A stretch of 64,000 nucleotides of DNA from Deltaproteobacteria bacterium (GCA_029262275.1 JAJCZS010000022.1:1-64000); one strand, 5' to 3'; positions 9,714-17,663 are shown, counted from the first letter of the stretch. Made by a program: numbers and translations. The notes: generated from the letters alone by a model not told the origin.

Positions 9714-10574
9714 ATGAGTAGATTTTCTAGATGGGTATTGGGTAATAGCTATATAGTTTTAACAGCTCCGTTTATGTTTCTTTTGTTGGTTGCTTTTCCA
9801 ATGGAATTCTCTAGTGCTCAAGAAGATGGGGTTACAATTAAGGTTTGTAGACCTAGCTCTGCTGTAGTTATTGCAACTGATGGTGGAGTGGTTGACTTAT
9901 CGGCTCTTGACGAGTCTGGGGTAGCAAGAGTATCAGGGGCTAAAGGAACTACTGAGAATGTAATAAGTGAGCTTAAGAAAGAATGTGGATTTACATCCTT
10001 TGTTCTTCTTGAAGGTGCCGGATCACAGGCGTCTGATGGAACAAGTGCTGTAAGCTTAAGAGCTTCGGACAAATACATAGATCCTACAACAGAAGCAATT
10101 CTTGACGCATGCAATTATAGTGTCGCAATCGTGGAGGTCCAAAAAGAGGATGTTTGTACTGGAGTTAGTGTTCCGGTGTGCACAGGAGACAAAAAAGCAT
10201 CTCCTTGGCTAGAACGAGATGAACAAAATAGAGAATACTTATGGTATCGCTTAGGAGCAGCCAGCCCATGGCTAGAAAAGGATGATCGTGGTTTTGTTTG
10301 GAGTGATTTACGAGCCAGTCCTTGGTTGGAATTAGATGCGAGCCCATGGCTGGAATTAGAAGCATCTCCTTGGCTTGAGAAGGAAGGGGAATTGTGTGTA
10401 GATGATAAAGGTTATCTATGGAGCAACTTAAACGGCTATCTGTGGAGCAATTTAAACGGCTATCTGTGGAGCAACTTAAATGGTTATCTATGGAGTAATT
10501 TAAACGGTTATCTCTGGAGTAACTTGAACGGTTATCTTTGGAGTAATGGAAGGGGCTATCTATGGAGCAACTAA
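9714..10574 (+). CDS. Secreted protein with SPWLE and GYLWSN tryptophan repeats
   Basis: 286 aa from ATG 9714, chosen over ATG 9696 because GGGGAGGAG (9698-9706) sits correctly for the later start. An N-terminal signal or anchor (roughly residues 8-37, ending SSAQ) precedes a small domain with several Cys (about 45-160). Then five copies of ASPWLE alternate with YLW/FVW-type segments, and the protein ends in seven copies of GYLWSN spaced by two residues, the last copy being the very C-terminus. Such YLWS-type tails are, from memory, seen on some exported subtilases, but no protease domain is present here. Probably a secreted repeat protein that binds or assembles on surfaces; function unknown. 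Confidence 0.75.
   Translation: MSRFSRWVLGNSYIVLTAPFMFLLLVAFPMEFSSAQEDGVTIKVCRPSSAVVIATDGGVVDLSALDESGVARVSGAKGTTENVISELKKECGFTSFVLLEGAGSQASDGTSAVSLRASDKYIDPTTEAILDACNYSVAIVEVQKEDVCTGVSVPVCTGDKKASPWLERDEQNREYLWYRLGAASPWLEKDDRGFVWSDLRASPWLELDASPWLELEASPWLEKEGELCVDDKGYLWSNLNGYLWSNLNGYLWSNLNGYLWSNLNGYLWSNLNGYLWSNGRGYLWSN
10197..10385 (+). repeat. Five ASPWLE-encoding repeats
   Basis: Within the preceding gene, codons for ASPWLE followed by a charged pair recur five times at unequal spacing (first two copies separated by about 19 codons, the last three by 8 codons). DNA of the copies varies at synonymous sites, so the protein motif seems selected. Confidence 0.8.
10410..10571 (+). repeat. Seven 24-bp tandem repeats encoding GYLWSNLN
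   Basis: 24-bp units (GGYTATCTNTGGAGYAAY plus a two-codon linker) run without interruption to the stop codon. The linker is LN in five junctions and GR in the last. Third-base differences between units (ggc/ggt, cta/ctg/ctc/ctt, agc/agt) indicate an older array under protein-level selection. Confidence 0.9.
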
Positions 10575-10612
10575 GCTAGATTTTACTTACACTAAAATAA
10601 TCAATGAAACCA

Positions 10613-10652
10613 AGAGCCTCTTTCTAAAACAACTTAGGAAGAGGCTTTCTTC
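10613..10652 (+). terminator. Rho-independent terminator
   Basis: AGCCTCTT (10615-10622) pairs with AAGAGGCT (10639-10646), followed by TTCTTCT. It lies about 40 nt after the Trp-repeat gene. Confidence 0.7.
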
Positions 10653-10767
10653 TATCCGGCTTCTGGACTTGGCTCTTCGAGGCTCTGGCTTAAAAAACTC
10701 TACTTGTTAAAAATTCCAGCTGTATAATATCATTTAAGAAAAAGATCTGAAAACTAACGAGGTATCA

Positions 10768-11508
10768 ATGAAAATTTTAGTAGTGGGTGCAACAGGGGCG
10801 ACAGGGCAACATGTTGTTAGCCAGCTTTTAGAGCGCGGTCATGATGTTAAAGTAATTGTACGTACAACCGAAAGACTCCCGGAAGAGATCCGCAATCACA
10901 GTAATATTTCCATTATCAAAGGTACAGTCTTAGATATGGCTGATGCTGATATCGTGCAGTATATTCAAGGCTGTGATGCTATAGCATCATGTTTGGGGCA
11001 TACCTTGAGTTTCCAAGGAGTTTTTGGCCATCCCAGAGGATTAGTAACTGAGTCAGTCAGTCGCCTGTGTGAGGCTGTCCAAGCCAACGCTCCGGAAAAA
11101 CCAATCAAGTTCATCTTAATGAATAGTGCCGGGTGCCGAAATCAAGATATACCGGAAAGCATTTCATTTGGCCAATATTGTGTGGTGGGTTTACTCCGTC
11201 TTTTACTGCCCCCTCATGCCGATAATGAAAATGCTTCAGATTATCTTAGAAAAGCAATTGGACCTGGTCATCCATCCATCCAATGGGCAGTGGTACGCCC
11301 CGACAATTTAATTGATGAAAGCTCAGTTAGCCCTTATACGGTTTATACCTCCCCAACGCGAAGCGCCATTTTCAATGCGGGTACAACCAGCCGAATAAAC
11401 GTGGCACATTTTATGGCAGATCTCATAACAGATTCTGCTATATGGGCTGAGTGGAAGGGGCAAATGCCGGTGATATATAATGCCCCGAATGATCATAGTG
11501 CAGGATAA
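10768..11508 (+). CDS. NAD(P)-binding atypical SDR / NmrA-like protein
   Basis: 246 aa. The N-terminus MKILVVGATGATGQHVVSQLLERGHDVKVIVR shows the GxxGxxG Rossmann motif of atypical short-chain dehydrogenases; the motif core is GATGATG at residues 7-13. It lacks an obvious YxxxK pair in the classical position, so it may be a reductase, an isomerase or a redox-sensing NmrA-like protein. MNSAGCRNQD and WAVVRPDNLID match the family's strand-turn positions. AACGAGG precedes the ATG. It is a single-gene unit between a terminator and a tRNA gene. Confidence 0.8.
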   Translation: MKILVVGATGATGQHVVSQLLERGHDVKVIVRTTERLPEEIRNHSNISIIKGTVLDMADADIVQYIQGCDAIASCLGHTLSFQGVFGHPRGLVTESVSRLCEAVQANAPEKPIKFILMNSAGCRNQDIPESISFGQYCVVGLLRLLLPPHADNENASDYLRKAIGPGHPSIQWAVVRPDNLIDESSVSPYTVYTSPTRSAIFNAGTTSRINVAHFMADLITDSAIWAEWKGQMPVIYNAPNDHSAG

Positions 11509-11542
11509 ACACCCTATTGTAAATTAATACACAAACTACATA

Positions 11543-11563
11543 GGGAAAGTGGCGCTCCCGGAG
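11543..11563. repeat. Partial copy of the tRNA-Arg 3' end
   Basis: A 21-bp segment matches 11625-11645, the CCA-acceptor end and flank of tRNA-Arg, at 20 of 21 positions. It lies 82 bp away in the same orientation, on the 3' side of the tRNA. Confidence 0.7.
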
Positions 11564-11631
11564 ACGATTGGGATCAAGTGAGCAATCGGATGCCGGTGCA
11601 TAGAATGTAACTTGGAACTTGCTTGGGAAAG

Positions 11632-11708
11632 TGGCGCGCCCGGAGGGAGTCGAACCCCCAACCTCTTGATCCGTAGTCAAGTACTCTATCCAGTTGAGCT
11701 ACGGGCGC
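11632..11708 (-). tRNA. tRNA-Arg (anticodon ACG)
   Basis: Reading the minus strand from 11708: acceptor stem GCGCCCG pairs with CGGGCGC, the anticodon stem-loop is CTTGA-CTACGGA-TCAAG with anticodon ACG, and the T-loop is GGTTCGACTCC. The 3' CCA is encoded (11632-11634). Length 77 nt. Confidence 0.95.
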
Positions 11709-11823
11709 ACACTGGGCTAATTAGTTTACTGATAATCACCATCACATCAATATACACTTCTTAAATAAGCACAATATTCCCTATTGCGTAGTCGACCAAT
11801 TCATATATCATATAGTCCAAATT

Positions 11824-12447
11824 ATGAATAGCCTTGAAACCAAACTAGACATGCAGGTAATAGCTTATCTAAGCAGAGTTGAGGATATGCCAGAGGTAAA
11901 AGCTCTACTCTCAGGTGATATTTCTAAGGAAATTTATATTAAGTTCCTAAAGACTTTTTATGTGTTGGAAGACATCAGTCAAAGAGCTGTAAACTTGGCG
12001 AGTAAAATGACTCGAGACGCTCACCCTTATTTAAGCAAAAGATTCGATGTTTGTGCAAAGGGGGAGCTCGGTCACGCGGAGATTGCCCTTGAAGACCTAG
12101 AGCAGCTAGGGGTAGAGGGAGTTAATATGTCTGAGATACCTGAAGCCTCAGAATACGATAACTTGCTTCAGATATGTGCCCGTGATTTCCCGCTCGGTGT
12201 TCTAGGGCATTCGTATCTCTTTGAAAACGCATCTGGGGCTATGTTCCCTAAGCAAAACCCACTTGAGTTCCCATCTAAATTTGTAGATATTCATGCAAAA
12301 GAGGACCCCGGACATTCTCTCGCGATTAAAAGGACCATTAGGCATATCGAGAGCGACTTAAGTGAGGACGATCAAACCAATATACTATCTTTCGCTAATA
12401 AAAGCGGAGATTATCTATTAAAGCTTTTTAAAACCATCTCAAGCTAA
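11824..12447 (+). CDS. Heme-oxygenase-like diiron oxygenase (HDO / UndA-like)
   Basis: 207 aa, all helical in appearance, no signal peptide. It carries what looks like a complete HDO ligand set: E81-x2-H84 in GELGHAEI, E134 in LFENASG, and H157-x3-D161-x2-H164 in DIHAKEDPGH. These correspond to the six ligands known in UndA-type and related diiron oxygenases, which use O2 on small substrates such as fatty acids or amino-acid side chains. The substrate here is not evident. No strong RBS precedes the ATG. It is a single gene between two tRNAs transcribed on the other strand. Confidence 0.72.
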   Translation: MNSLETKLDMQVIAYLSRVEDMPEVKALLSGDISKEIYIKFLKTFYVLEDISQRAVNLASKMTRDAHPYLSKRFDVCAKGELGHAEIALEDLEQLGVEGVNMSEIPEASEYDNLLQICARDFPLGVLGHSYLFENASGAMFPKQNPLEFPSKFVDIHAKEDPGHSLAIKRTIRHIESDLSEDDQTNILSFANKSGDYLLKLFKTISS

Positions 12448-12525
12448 GTTCATTAGATAGTTCTATATTTGTTAGAGTTTTATGGATATCTGTGTCTATA
12501 ATATTGTAGAAGTGCGTTTTGTTGA

Positions 12526-12599
12526 GATGCTAGTGCTGGCGGATACCATTGCTAAATGTATATATCTAGAATGTGTCTTGGGATGCTAGTGCTGGCGGA
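12526..12599. repeat. 18-bp direct repeat of tRNA-Ser 3' end
   Basis: GATGCTAGTGCTGGCGGA occurs at 12526-12543 and exactly again at 12582-12599. The second copy covers the CCA and first acceptor bases of tRNA-Ser and its 3' flank; the first lies 56 bp further on the 3' side. Confidence 0.85.
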
Positions 12600-12684
12600 G
12601 AGGGAGGGATTCGAACCCTCGAAGGAGAATAACCCCCTTACTCGCTTAGCAGGCGAGCGCCTTCGACCACTCGGCCACCTCTCC
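12593..12684 (-). tRNA. tRNA-Ser (anticodon GCT)
   Basis: On the minus strand, acceptor GGAGAGG pairs with CCTCTCC, the anticodon stem-loop is CTCGC-CTGCTAA-GCGAG with anticodon GCT, a long variable arm follows (AGTAAGGGGGTTATTCTCCT), and the T-loop is GGTTCGAATCC. CCA is encoded at 12593-12595. Length 92 nt, typical for a class II tRNA. Confidence 0.95.
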
Positions 12685-12863
12685 GTATGTAATAAAACTC
12701 TGTGAGGGGATTGATTATACCAGTATGAGAAAAGAATATCTAACTTTGCTCTAATTTTAATCTGGAATATAAATTTTGGTTGGGATGAAAAACATATCCC
12801 ACCTTGCTAAAGACCCCGTAATTTATACAATTAATATTGCGCGAGGTGGGATATGTTCACACT

Positions 12864-13286
12864 TCAGGAGGCTTGCTTTAACTCAAAATATGTAGCAGCG
12901 TTTCCGGGTTCGGGCACTATCAGTCCCTCTTGTTTTAAACCTTCCAAGTGGAGCTTGACTGCCCCCGTCATAAGTTCCTTAGTTTCTTCGACTGTATCGC
13001 CTACTACGACGCATCCGGGTAAGTCTGGGCTATATGCGGAGTAGCAGTTAGAAGACTCTTCGATGGTAAACTCATAATGGTCCTTTCCTATTATTTCTTC
13101 TGTTTCAAAACACTGATTTATTGAATGGAATAGGGCACCTTCACCTAGCTCCTTATCCATCCTGCAATTTATAGTAAGCCGGCTCTTTTTGCTTCTTAGT
13201 TTGAATTGTCTGTGGCATCCGCAAATCCTAACTAGATACCAGCCTTTATTCTCAACTAAAAATTTTATCATCTCTCTAACTCTCAT
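12864..13286 (-). CDS. Fused HicA-HicB toxin-antitoxin protein
   Basis: 140 aa. Residues 1-55 resemble HicA, an mRNA interferase with a double-stranded-RNA-binding fold: MRVREMIKFL...GWYLVRICGCHRQF, with the expected catalytic His25 and KELGEGALFHSINQ. Residues 70-130 resemble HicB: YEFTIEESSNCYSAYSPDLPGCVVVGDTVEE...LHLEGLKQEGLIVPEP. Normally these are separate genes; here one frame continues through both with no stop, about 12 linker residues between. The fusion may be inert, self-inhibited, or a regulator. It lies 45 bp after the CopG gene on the same strand and probably shares its promoter. Confidence 0.75.
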   Translation of the reverse strand: MRVREMIKFLVENKGWYLVRICGCHRQFKLRSKKSRLTINCRMDKELGEGALFHSINQCFETEEIIGKDHYEFTIEESSNCYSAYSPDLPGCVVVGDTVEETKELMTGAVKLHLEGLKQEGLIVPEPGNAATYFELKQAS

Positions 13287-13331
13287 TGTGCCATCCTCTC
13301 TTTGAGTGTGTCTCCACTTTGCCCGTCTTAT

Positions 13332-13547
13332 CTATTCTTTTTCGTACATTAATACATTGTCATATTGTGGCCCAGTCATATGCTCATCCAGAAAATTTGA
13401 TAGGGCTTCTTCAATTATCTTTGACTGACTAGTTCTGCTCATAAATGAATACAGGCGTAGCCTCTCATATAGAAGAGAGGGGATATATAGTGAGCCTCTA
13501 TGCATTTTATTCGGGTTAGCTCTTTGTTGTATGGTTCTTTCAGTCAC
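13332..13547 (-). CDS. CopG-like ribbon-helix-helix regulator
   Basis: 71 aa with a probable ribbon-helix-helix: RGSLYIPSLLYERLRLYSFMSRTSQSKIIEEALSNFLDEH split as strand, helix, turn, helix (residues 17-56). GTG at 13547 is favoured because the -10 box of a strong predicted promoter ends 6 nt before it, as in two other regulators of this window; the alternative is ATG 13505, which would begin just before the RHH fold. A perfect 20-bp palindrome sits in the promoter spacer, a fitting operator for a dimeric RHH protein. Upstream of the HicA-HicB fusion, so it may be part of that module. Confidence 0.65.
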   Translation of the reverse strand: MTERTIQQRANPNKMHRGSLYIPSLLYERLRLYSFMSRTSQSKIIEEALSNFLDEHMTGPQYDNVLMYEKE

Positions 13548-13553
13548 AAATTA

Positions 13554-13582
13554 TTTATAACATCATTACGTAATGATGTCAA
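13554..13582 (-). promoter_or_regulatory. Promoter with palindromic operator for CopG-HicAB
   Basis: On the minus strand TTGACA (13582-13577), a 17-bp spacer, then TATAAA (13559-13554), 6 nt before the GTG start. The perfect palindrome ACATCATTACGTAATGATGT (13560-13579) fills the spacer and part of the -35 box, so a bound dimer would block RNA polymerase. Confidence 0.72.
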
Positions 13583-13813
13583 CCCACTTTAATGTGAAGA
13601 TTCCAAGAGGAACCTAACTGCCTGTAATTATTACGAATTATTAGCGCAGCTAATATCGGTTGAAATCAGTATTTTTTCGGCAATTGTGCTATATGGCGCA
13701 ATTGTGTTAAGGGAATAGGAATCTAGCTGTAGATAATTCAATAATTCAGGGGAGTTACGCTGTTTTGGAAGGTGTTTTGATGATTATCTTAATTTCTTAA
13801 TGAGATCGATTGA

Positions 13814-14278
13814 TTAAATCCATCTCCGGACGCGGTTTTTGTATTCTAAATACTCATCACCAAATTTCCTCTCAAGATATGCTTCTTCTCTCTCAATCAC
13901 ACCTTTTTGCATCGCTATTATAAAGAGTGGTATTACTAGTGCGATCCAAAGTGCATTAAATAGCAATGCGAATGCAACGAGTAGAATAACCATAGAGAGG
14001 TACATTGGGTTTCTACTATATGAGTAAACGCTGATAGTCACGATTGAGTTTGTAGGCTTTCTTACGTCGACATTGGTACCCGATTTGATCATATAAAAGA
14101 ATGCAAGCCCAGCAGTAAGAGCTGCATATACAAAAAATATGGCTGAAATAATTGTACTTAGAGGTTTTTCAAGTACGGAGATCGGATAATAGAGGTTTAA
14201 GAAATAGCCCAAAATTAAAAAACAAAGAAAAATAATTGGAGGTGGAGCTATAACTCCAGGGTTGTCATTGTTTGCCAT
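13814..14278 (-). CDS. Isoprenylcysteine carboxylmethyltransferase-family membrane protein
   Basis: 154 aa with about four transmembrane helices and the ICMT/PEMT C-terminal signature: YSYSRNPMYLSMVIL followed by VIEREEAYLERKFGDEYLEYKNRVRRWI, the part that binds SAM in family members. Bacterial members methylate unknown lipids or cysteines. GAGGTAACTTTACTAGGG lies before the ATG without a neat RBS. Diverges from the FMN-reductase gene. Confidence 0.85.
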   Translation of the reverse strand: MANNDNPGVIAPPPIIFLCFLILGYFLNLYYPISVLEKPLSTIISAIFFVYAALTAGLAFFYMIKSGTNVDVRKPTNSIVTISVYSYSRNPMYLSMVILLVAFALLFNALWIALVIPLFIIAMQKGVIEREEAYLERKFGDEYLEYKNRVRRWI

Positions 14279-14414
14279 AACCCTAGTAAAGTTACCTCAT
14301 TATCTCCCTCATGTCTTGAGTCTGTGTAGTCCCCTGTGGTATATATATTTTACTTCTCATAGTTCTATGTGTAAATTGAGAATAGACATACATCTTTGCT
14401 TAGGGAGAAGAAAA

Positions 14415-15023
14415 TTGGCTGATAGAAAAATAAATATTGTAGCAATTCTAGGCAGTGTGAGGCCAAATAACTACACGGCCATGGCCCTTAATTTGGTGCT
14501 GGATGAACTTAGTAAACATAACGGTGTAAGTGTTGAACTTTTTGACCCGGCAGAGCTGCATCTCTACTCGCCAGGGCTTGGGGGAGATTCCCCTGATCCT
14601 GTACGAATGAGAGAGGCTGTTGAAAACTCCACAGGCATTATACTCGCCACTCCTGAGTACCACGGGTCATTCTCAAGTGTTATGAAACTTGCAATAGAAA
14701 ACCTTGGCTTCCCTTCTGTAATGTCAGGCAAGCCGGTTGCCTTGCTCGGAGTTGCAGCGGGTGCGATAGGTGCTATTAAATCTCTTGAGAGCTTGCGTGG
14801 TGTTTGCTCCCACATTGGTTCTATTGTGCTTCCGGGCCCAGTATCTGTTGCAAATTGCAGAGAGGTTTTTAACGAGGATGGCTCTTGCAATGATGACAGG
14901 ACAGAGGCCCGTATACGTAGCTTGGCTACTAATATGATGCATTACATAGAGGATAACATCTGCCCTAAAGTCTCACTTGAGGCAATGGTTAGAGGAGAAG
15001 ACCTCCCAAGTTGTGATAGGTAG
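14415..15023 (+). CDS. NADPH-dependent FMN reductase (flavodoxin-like)
   Basis: 202 aa from TTG 14415, chosen because AGGGAGAAG precedes it and because the flavodoxin-like fold begins here (INIVAILGSVRPNNYTAMAL). Reading upstream to ATG 14262 would add about 51 residues of unlikely sequence overlapping the divergent gene's start. The phosphate-binding loop GSVRPNNYT and PEYHGSFSSVMKLAIENL are typical of NADPH:FMN or azo/chromate reductases. It likely reduces FMN or quinones in the cytoplasm. Confidence 0.85.
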   Translation: MADRKINIVAILGSVRPNNYTAMALNLVLDELSKHNGVSVELFDPAELHLYSPGLGGDSPDPVRMREAVENSTGIILATPEYHGSFSSVMKLAIENLGFPSVMSGKPVALLGVAAGAIGAIKSLESLRGVCSHIGSIVLPGPVSVANCREVFNEDGSCNDDRTEARIRSLATNMMHYIEDNICPKVSLEAMVRGEDLPSCDR

Positions 15024-15033
15024 GTTTTATTGG

Positions 15034-15459
15034 CTACTTATCTGTTGGTAAGTTTGCCTTATCCCATGCAACAAACCCGCCTTCAATCATATATATATCC
15101 TCGAATCCTATTTCTGCCATTATTTCAGAAGCTGATGTGCTTCTTCTTCCTGAGCGGCAATAAGTGACATAGGTCTTATTCCTATTCAGCTTACTTACTT
15201 TCTTCTTGAAATCGGCAGATTTATAGTCAATATTCGTAGCATTAGAAATATGGCCGGAATTAAATTCTTCTGTGGTTCTTACATCCAAGATTATAAAGTC
15301 AGAGTTGTTTTTGTTTTTATCTATCAAAGTGGTTGCTTGCTCAACAGTAATAATCTTTATTTCAGTTGAACTATTATCTTCTGCGATTATAGGGTCTGTG
15401 ATTATTAACGAGCTGAGTAACAAAAGGATTATGGATCTTAGATAAAGTTTTTTATTCAT
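15034..15459 (-). CDS. Exported rhodanese-like protein
   Basis: 141 aa with a signal peptide (residues 1-26, ending IIAED) and one rhodanese domain. The active-site loop is CRSGRRS with catalytic Cys101, preceded by FIILDVRTTEEFNSGHI. Probably periplasmic sulfurtransferase or phosphatase-like protein. AGGAGG sits just before the ATG. Convergent with the FMN-reductase gene. Confidence 0.88.
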   Translation of the reverse strand: MNKKLYLRSIILLLLSSLIITDPIIAEDNSSTEIKIITVEQATTLIDKNKNNSDFIILDVRTTEEFNSGHISNATNIDYKSADFKKKVSKLNRNKTYVTYCRSGRRSTSASEIMAEIGFEDIYMIEGGFVAWDKANLPTDK

Positions 15460-15886
15460 AGTGGCCTCCTAAATAAGATTATTCTTGTATAAATTAGCAT
15501 GCTGTAGATCACCTCTATACATGAGATAGTATAGTGTTTTCCACCGATTTTGAGAATTTTTCATGAACAGTGTCTTCCTTCGCTACATACTTACCCTATC
15601 AAAAATACAGTGATTACCCGATTGAAATAAAAATAGTTATTTAAGATAATAATTTAGTAGAGGGGCGAGCCATGTTTGCAGATGTGGCGCAAGAAATCAA
15701 GATATACAAGATATAGAGGTAAATAAAAAAAAGAGGTGAATAAAGATAGGGGACTAACGATGAGACTATAGGGCGTGGAGCAGATGTTTCTTGCTGATAC
15801 GGGTTTGTCTGGATTCGTAGGGAGTTTCTCGATGAAACTGAATCAGAGATTTATATTTCATAAGCTCTAACAAAAAGCTAATAGCT
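15460..15886. other. 427-bp intergenic region
   Basis: Lies between the exported rhodanese and the S24-like gene, which diverge. A purine-rich tract (15715-15745) is visible. No tRNA, repeat or convincing ORF was found. Because the downstream S24 protein lacks the HTH of its paralog at 58299, I looked here for HTH remnants and found none. Confidence 0.4.
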
Positions 15887-16303
15887 ATGAATGACCAAAC
15901 TGAACGTTATGTTAAAGTGCAAGTATTCAGATTTAAAGGAGATGGTGATCTAATGGAACTAGCCAAATTCGAGCCCCTTGATACTATTTTGATTCCTAAA
16001 CAACTACACCAAGAGGGGTTTGTTGTTATTTATAATAAGGGTGATTCAATGGAAAAACTCATAATGGATGGAGCCAGTGTGGTTATAGATACAACTAGTT
16101 GTAACATTATCTCAGGCTCCATATATGCGCTCAGTATACCTTGGGAGGGATGTATATTGAGAGAATGCCATTCAGAACCTAATGGAGTTTTACTCAGGCC
16201 TTACAATAGAAATTATCCTGTATCTACTATAAATTGGGAAGAGTTTGACCCTAATATGGTTTTAGGAAGAGTTTTTTGCAGTTTGATGAATGTTTTTAGG
16301 TAG
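15887..16303 (+). CDS. S24-like domain protein lacking a DNA-binding domain
   Basis: 138 aa, clearly homologous to the C-terminal part of the repressor at 58299-58955, ending in the same NVFR. The catalytic Ser54 sits in KGDSMEKL, but the position of the catalytic Lys is Arg92 (ILRECHSEP), as in the paralog, so self-cleavage is doubtful. There is no HTH. It could dimerise with the full-length paralog and modify its action, or sense something. Followed after 70 bp by two WGMT-domain genes on the same strand, a possible operon. Confidence 0.7.
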   Translation: MNDQTERYVKVQVFRFKGDGDLMELAKFEPLDTILIPKQLHQEGFVVIYNKGDSMEKLIMDGASVVIDTTSCNIISGSIYALSIPWEGCILRECHSEPNGVLLRPYNRNYPVSTINWEEFDPNMVLGRVFCSLMNVFR

Positions 16304-16373
16304 TTCGGGGAGCAGCTATAGACAAACCTCGGCAGATAGATAGTTTCCAAGAGAAGTAAGCAGGAGGCATGGT

Positions 16374-16892
16374 ATGGAGGCAAAATATAAGCAGTTTATA
16401 GATCAAGATATAGACTTTGATTTTAGGAAAACCTCTTGGGGAATGACAAGATCAGATGTGAAGATGTCAGAAAAGACTTATCCCATAAGTGAGAACGAAA
16501 CTCACATTACTTATGACGATACCTATATGAATTTGCAAGCTACTGTGGGTTTCCATTTCTTGGATGATTCACTCATAGAAGCAGGTTATGCATTTCGTGA
16601 GTATTATCCAGACCAAGCTCAATATATAAATGCATATGAAAGAGTAAAGCTAATGCTTAGTCAGGTTTATGGTACACCTGCAATGCAAAGAGATTATGGT
16701 AATGCTTGTGAGGAAACTTGTTGTTGTCTTGAAACCGGCTCTGATCAGAATGCCGAGATGTGCATTGTTGAGTGGTTGACAGAGAGATCAATAATTAGAC
16801 TCTTATTCATCAGTGATGAATCCTCTACCGAGTTTGGAATACTCCACCTTTCAAGAAAACAGGATAATAATCTTAGGAACTCTATATCTTAG
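16374..16892 (+). CDS. WGMT-domain protein, cytoplasmic
   Basis: 172 aa, no signal peptide. Residues 15-170 form the domain seen in three other proteins here, beginning FDFRKTSWGMTRSDV and with the later motif YERVKLMLSQVYGTP. A Cys-rich loop ACEETCCCLETG (about residues 116-127) is specific to this copy and could bind metal. AGGAGG lies 6 nt upstream of ATG 16374. Between the S24-like gene and an exported paralog. Function unknown. Confidence 0.65.
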   Translation: MEAKYKQFIDQDIDFDFRKTSWGMTRSDVKMSEKTYPISENETHITYDDTYMNLQATVGFHFLDDSLIEAGYAFREYYPDQAQYINAYERVKLMLSQVYGTPAMQRDYGNACEETCCCLETGSDQNAEMCIVEWLTERSIIRLLFISDESSTEFGILHLSRKQDNNLRNSIS

Positions 16893-16995
16893 AGAGATTG
16901 CCTAAATTATTGATTCAAATTACTCCTATTATTGTTTATAGTGTTAATAAAAGTTTCCTAACATAGTTTCAACACATTAATTAGGGTAGGGCCAA

Positions 16996-17532
16996 ATGAA
17001 AAAGATAGTTTCAACCACCACACTAATTATCTTGTTCTTTTCTTCACTGACTATTTATGCCGATACAAAACCCAAAGACGTTTATGGGTGGGATAATCTG
17101 CGCTGGGGTATGACAGGGCAAGAAGTGCAAAATATACTCGGAAAAGAAGTTAAGGAAAGAAAAATCAGGCACGACGAAAAGGACAAAATGTATTCTGGCC
17201 TTGAGCTGAGAGGCATCAAGATGGGGGAAACTACTTTAAGAGCTAGTATTTGGATGGCAGCTGATACCGATAAACTTACAAGGATCGTTTTTATCCCTCA
17301 AGGACAACCCGATCAGTACGAGTGGGCTGAAACTTTTATCAGTCTCGAACATTATTTGGTAGAAAAGTATGGTTATCCGGATATCGAAGAGACTTCTAAT
17401 GATCCTGGAACCTCTGCTGACAGAAAATGGATATTCCCCTCAACTGAAATTGAACTGTCTTACTTAAATATTGGAGAGTCAGAACTTCTGCTTCTTGTTT
17501 TCTCTCAAGTTGATAATTCAACACATCAATAA
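16996..17532 (+). CDS. WGMT-domain protein, exported
   Basis: 178 aa with a cleavable signal peptide (residues 1-22, ending IYAD), then the recurring domain starting YGWDNLRWGMTGQEVQNILG, with FISLEHYLVEKYGYPD as the second conserved part. A GGTAGGG motif precedes the ATG. Third gene of the possible S24-WGMT-WGMT unit; the same domain is thus present in cytoplasmic and exported form side by side. Function unknown. Confidence 0.65.
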   Translation: MKKIVSTTTLIILFFSSLTIYADTKPKDVYGWDNLRWGMTGQEVQNILGKEVKERKIRHDEKDKMYSGLELRGIKMGETTLRASIWMAADTDKLTRIVFIPQGQPDQYEWAETFISLEHYLVEKYGYPDIEETSNDPGTSADRKWIFPSTEIELSYLNIGESELLLLVFSQVDNSTHQ

Positions 17533-17663
17533 CACAATATGTGTTCTCTTTATCAGTTAATTAGCCCTTTATATATTTATTTGTCATCTCGAAATATCAC
17601 CGTATAGTTTTTGTTAGGTGGAGATTCTCTAGAGATAATTCCCTTACCAGAGAGAAGCGAGGA

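Noticed and set aside
10410-10571. Minisatellite or CRISPR at the GYLWSN region
   Set aside because: Units are contiguous at 24 bp, in frame, with synonymous changes; no spacers.
11438-11680. 80-codon minus-strand ORF over tRNA-Arg
   Set aside because: It runs through the tRNA 3' half and its repeat; reading is a by-product of the RNA gene.
12853-13044. 63-codon plus-strand ORF opposite the HicAB fusion
   Set aside because: It is the shadow of the HicB part; no RBS or plausible protein features.
14262-14414. N-terminal extension of the FMN reductase to ATG 14262
   Set aside because: The added residues do not match the flavodoxin fold, overlap the divergent gene's start and lack an RBS; TTG 14415 has AGGGAGAAG in place.
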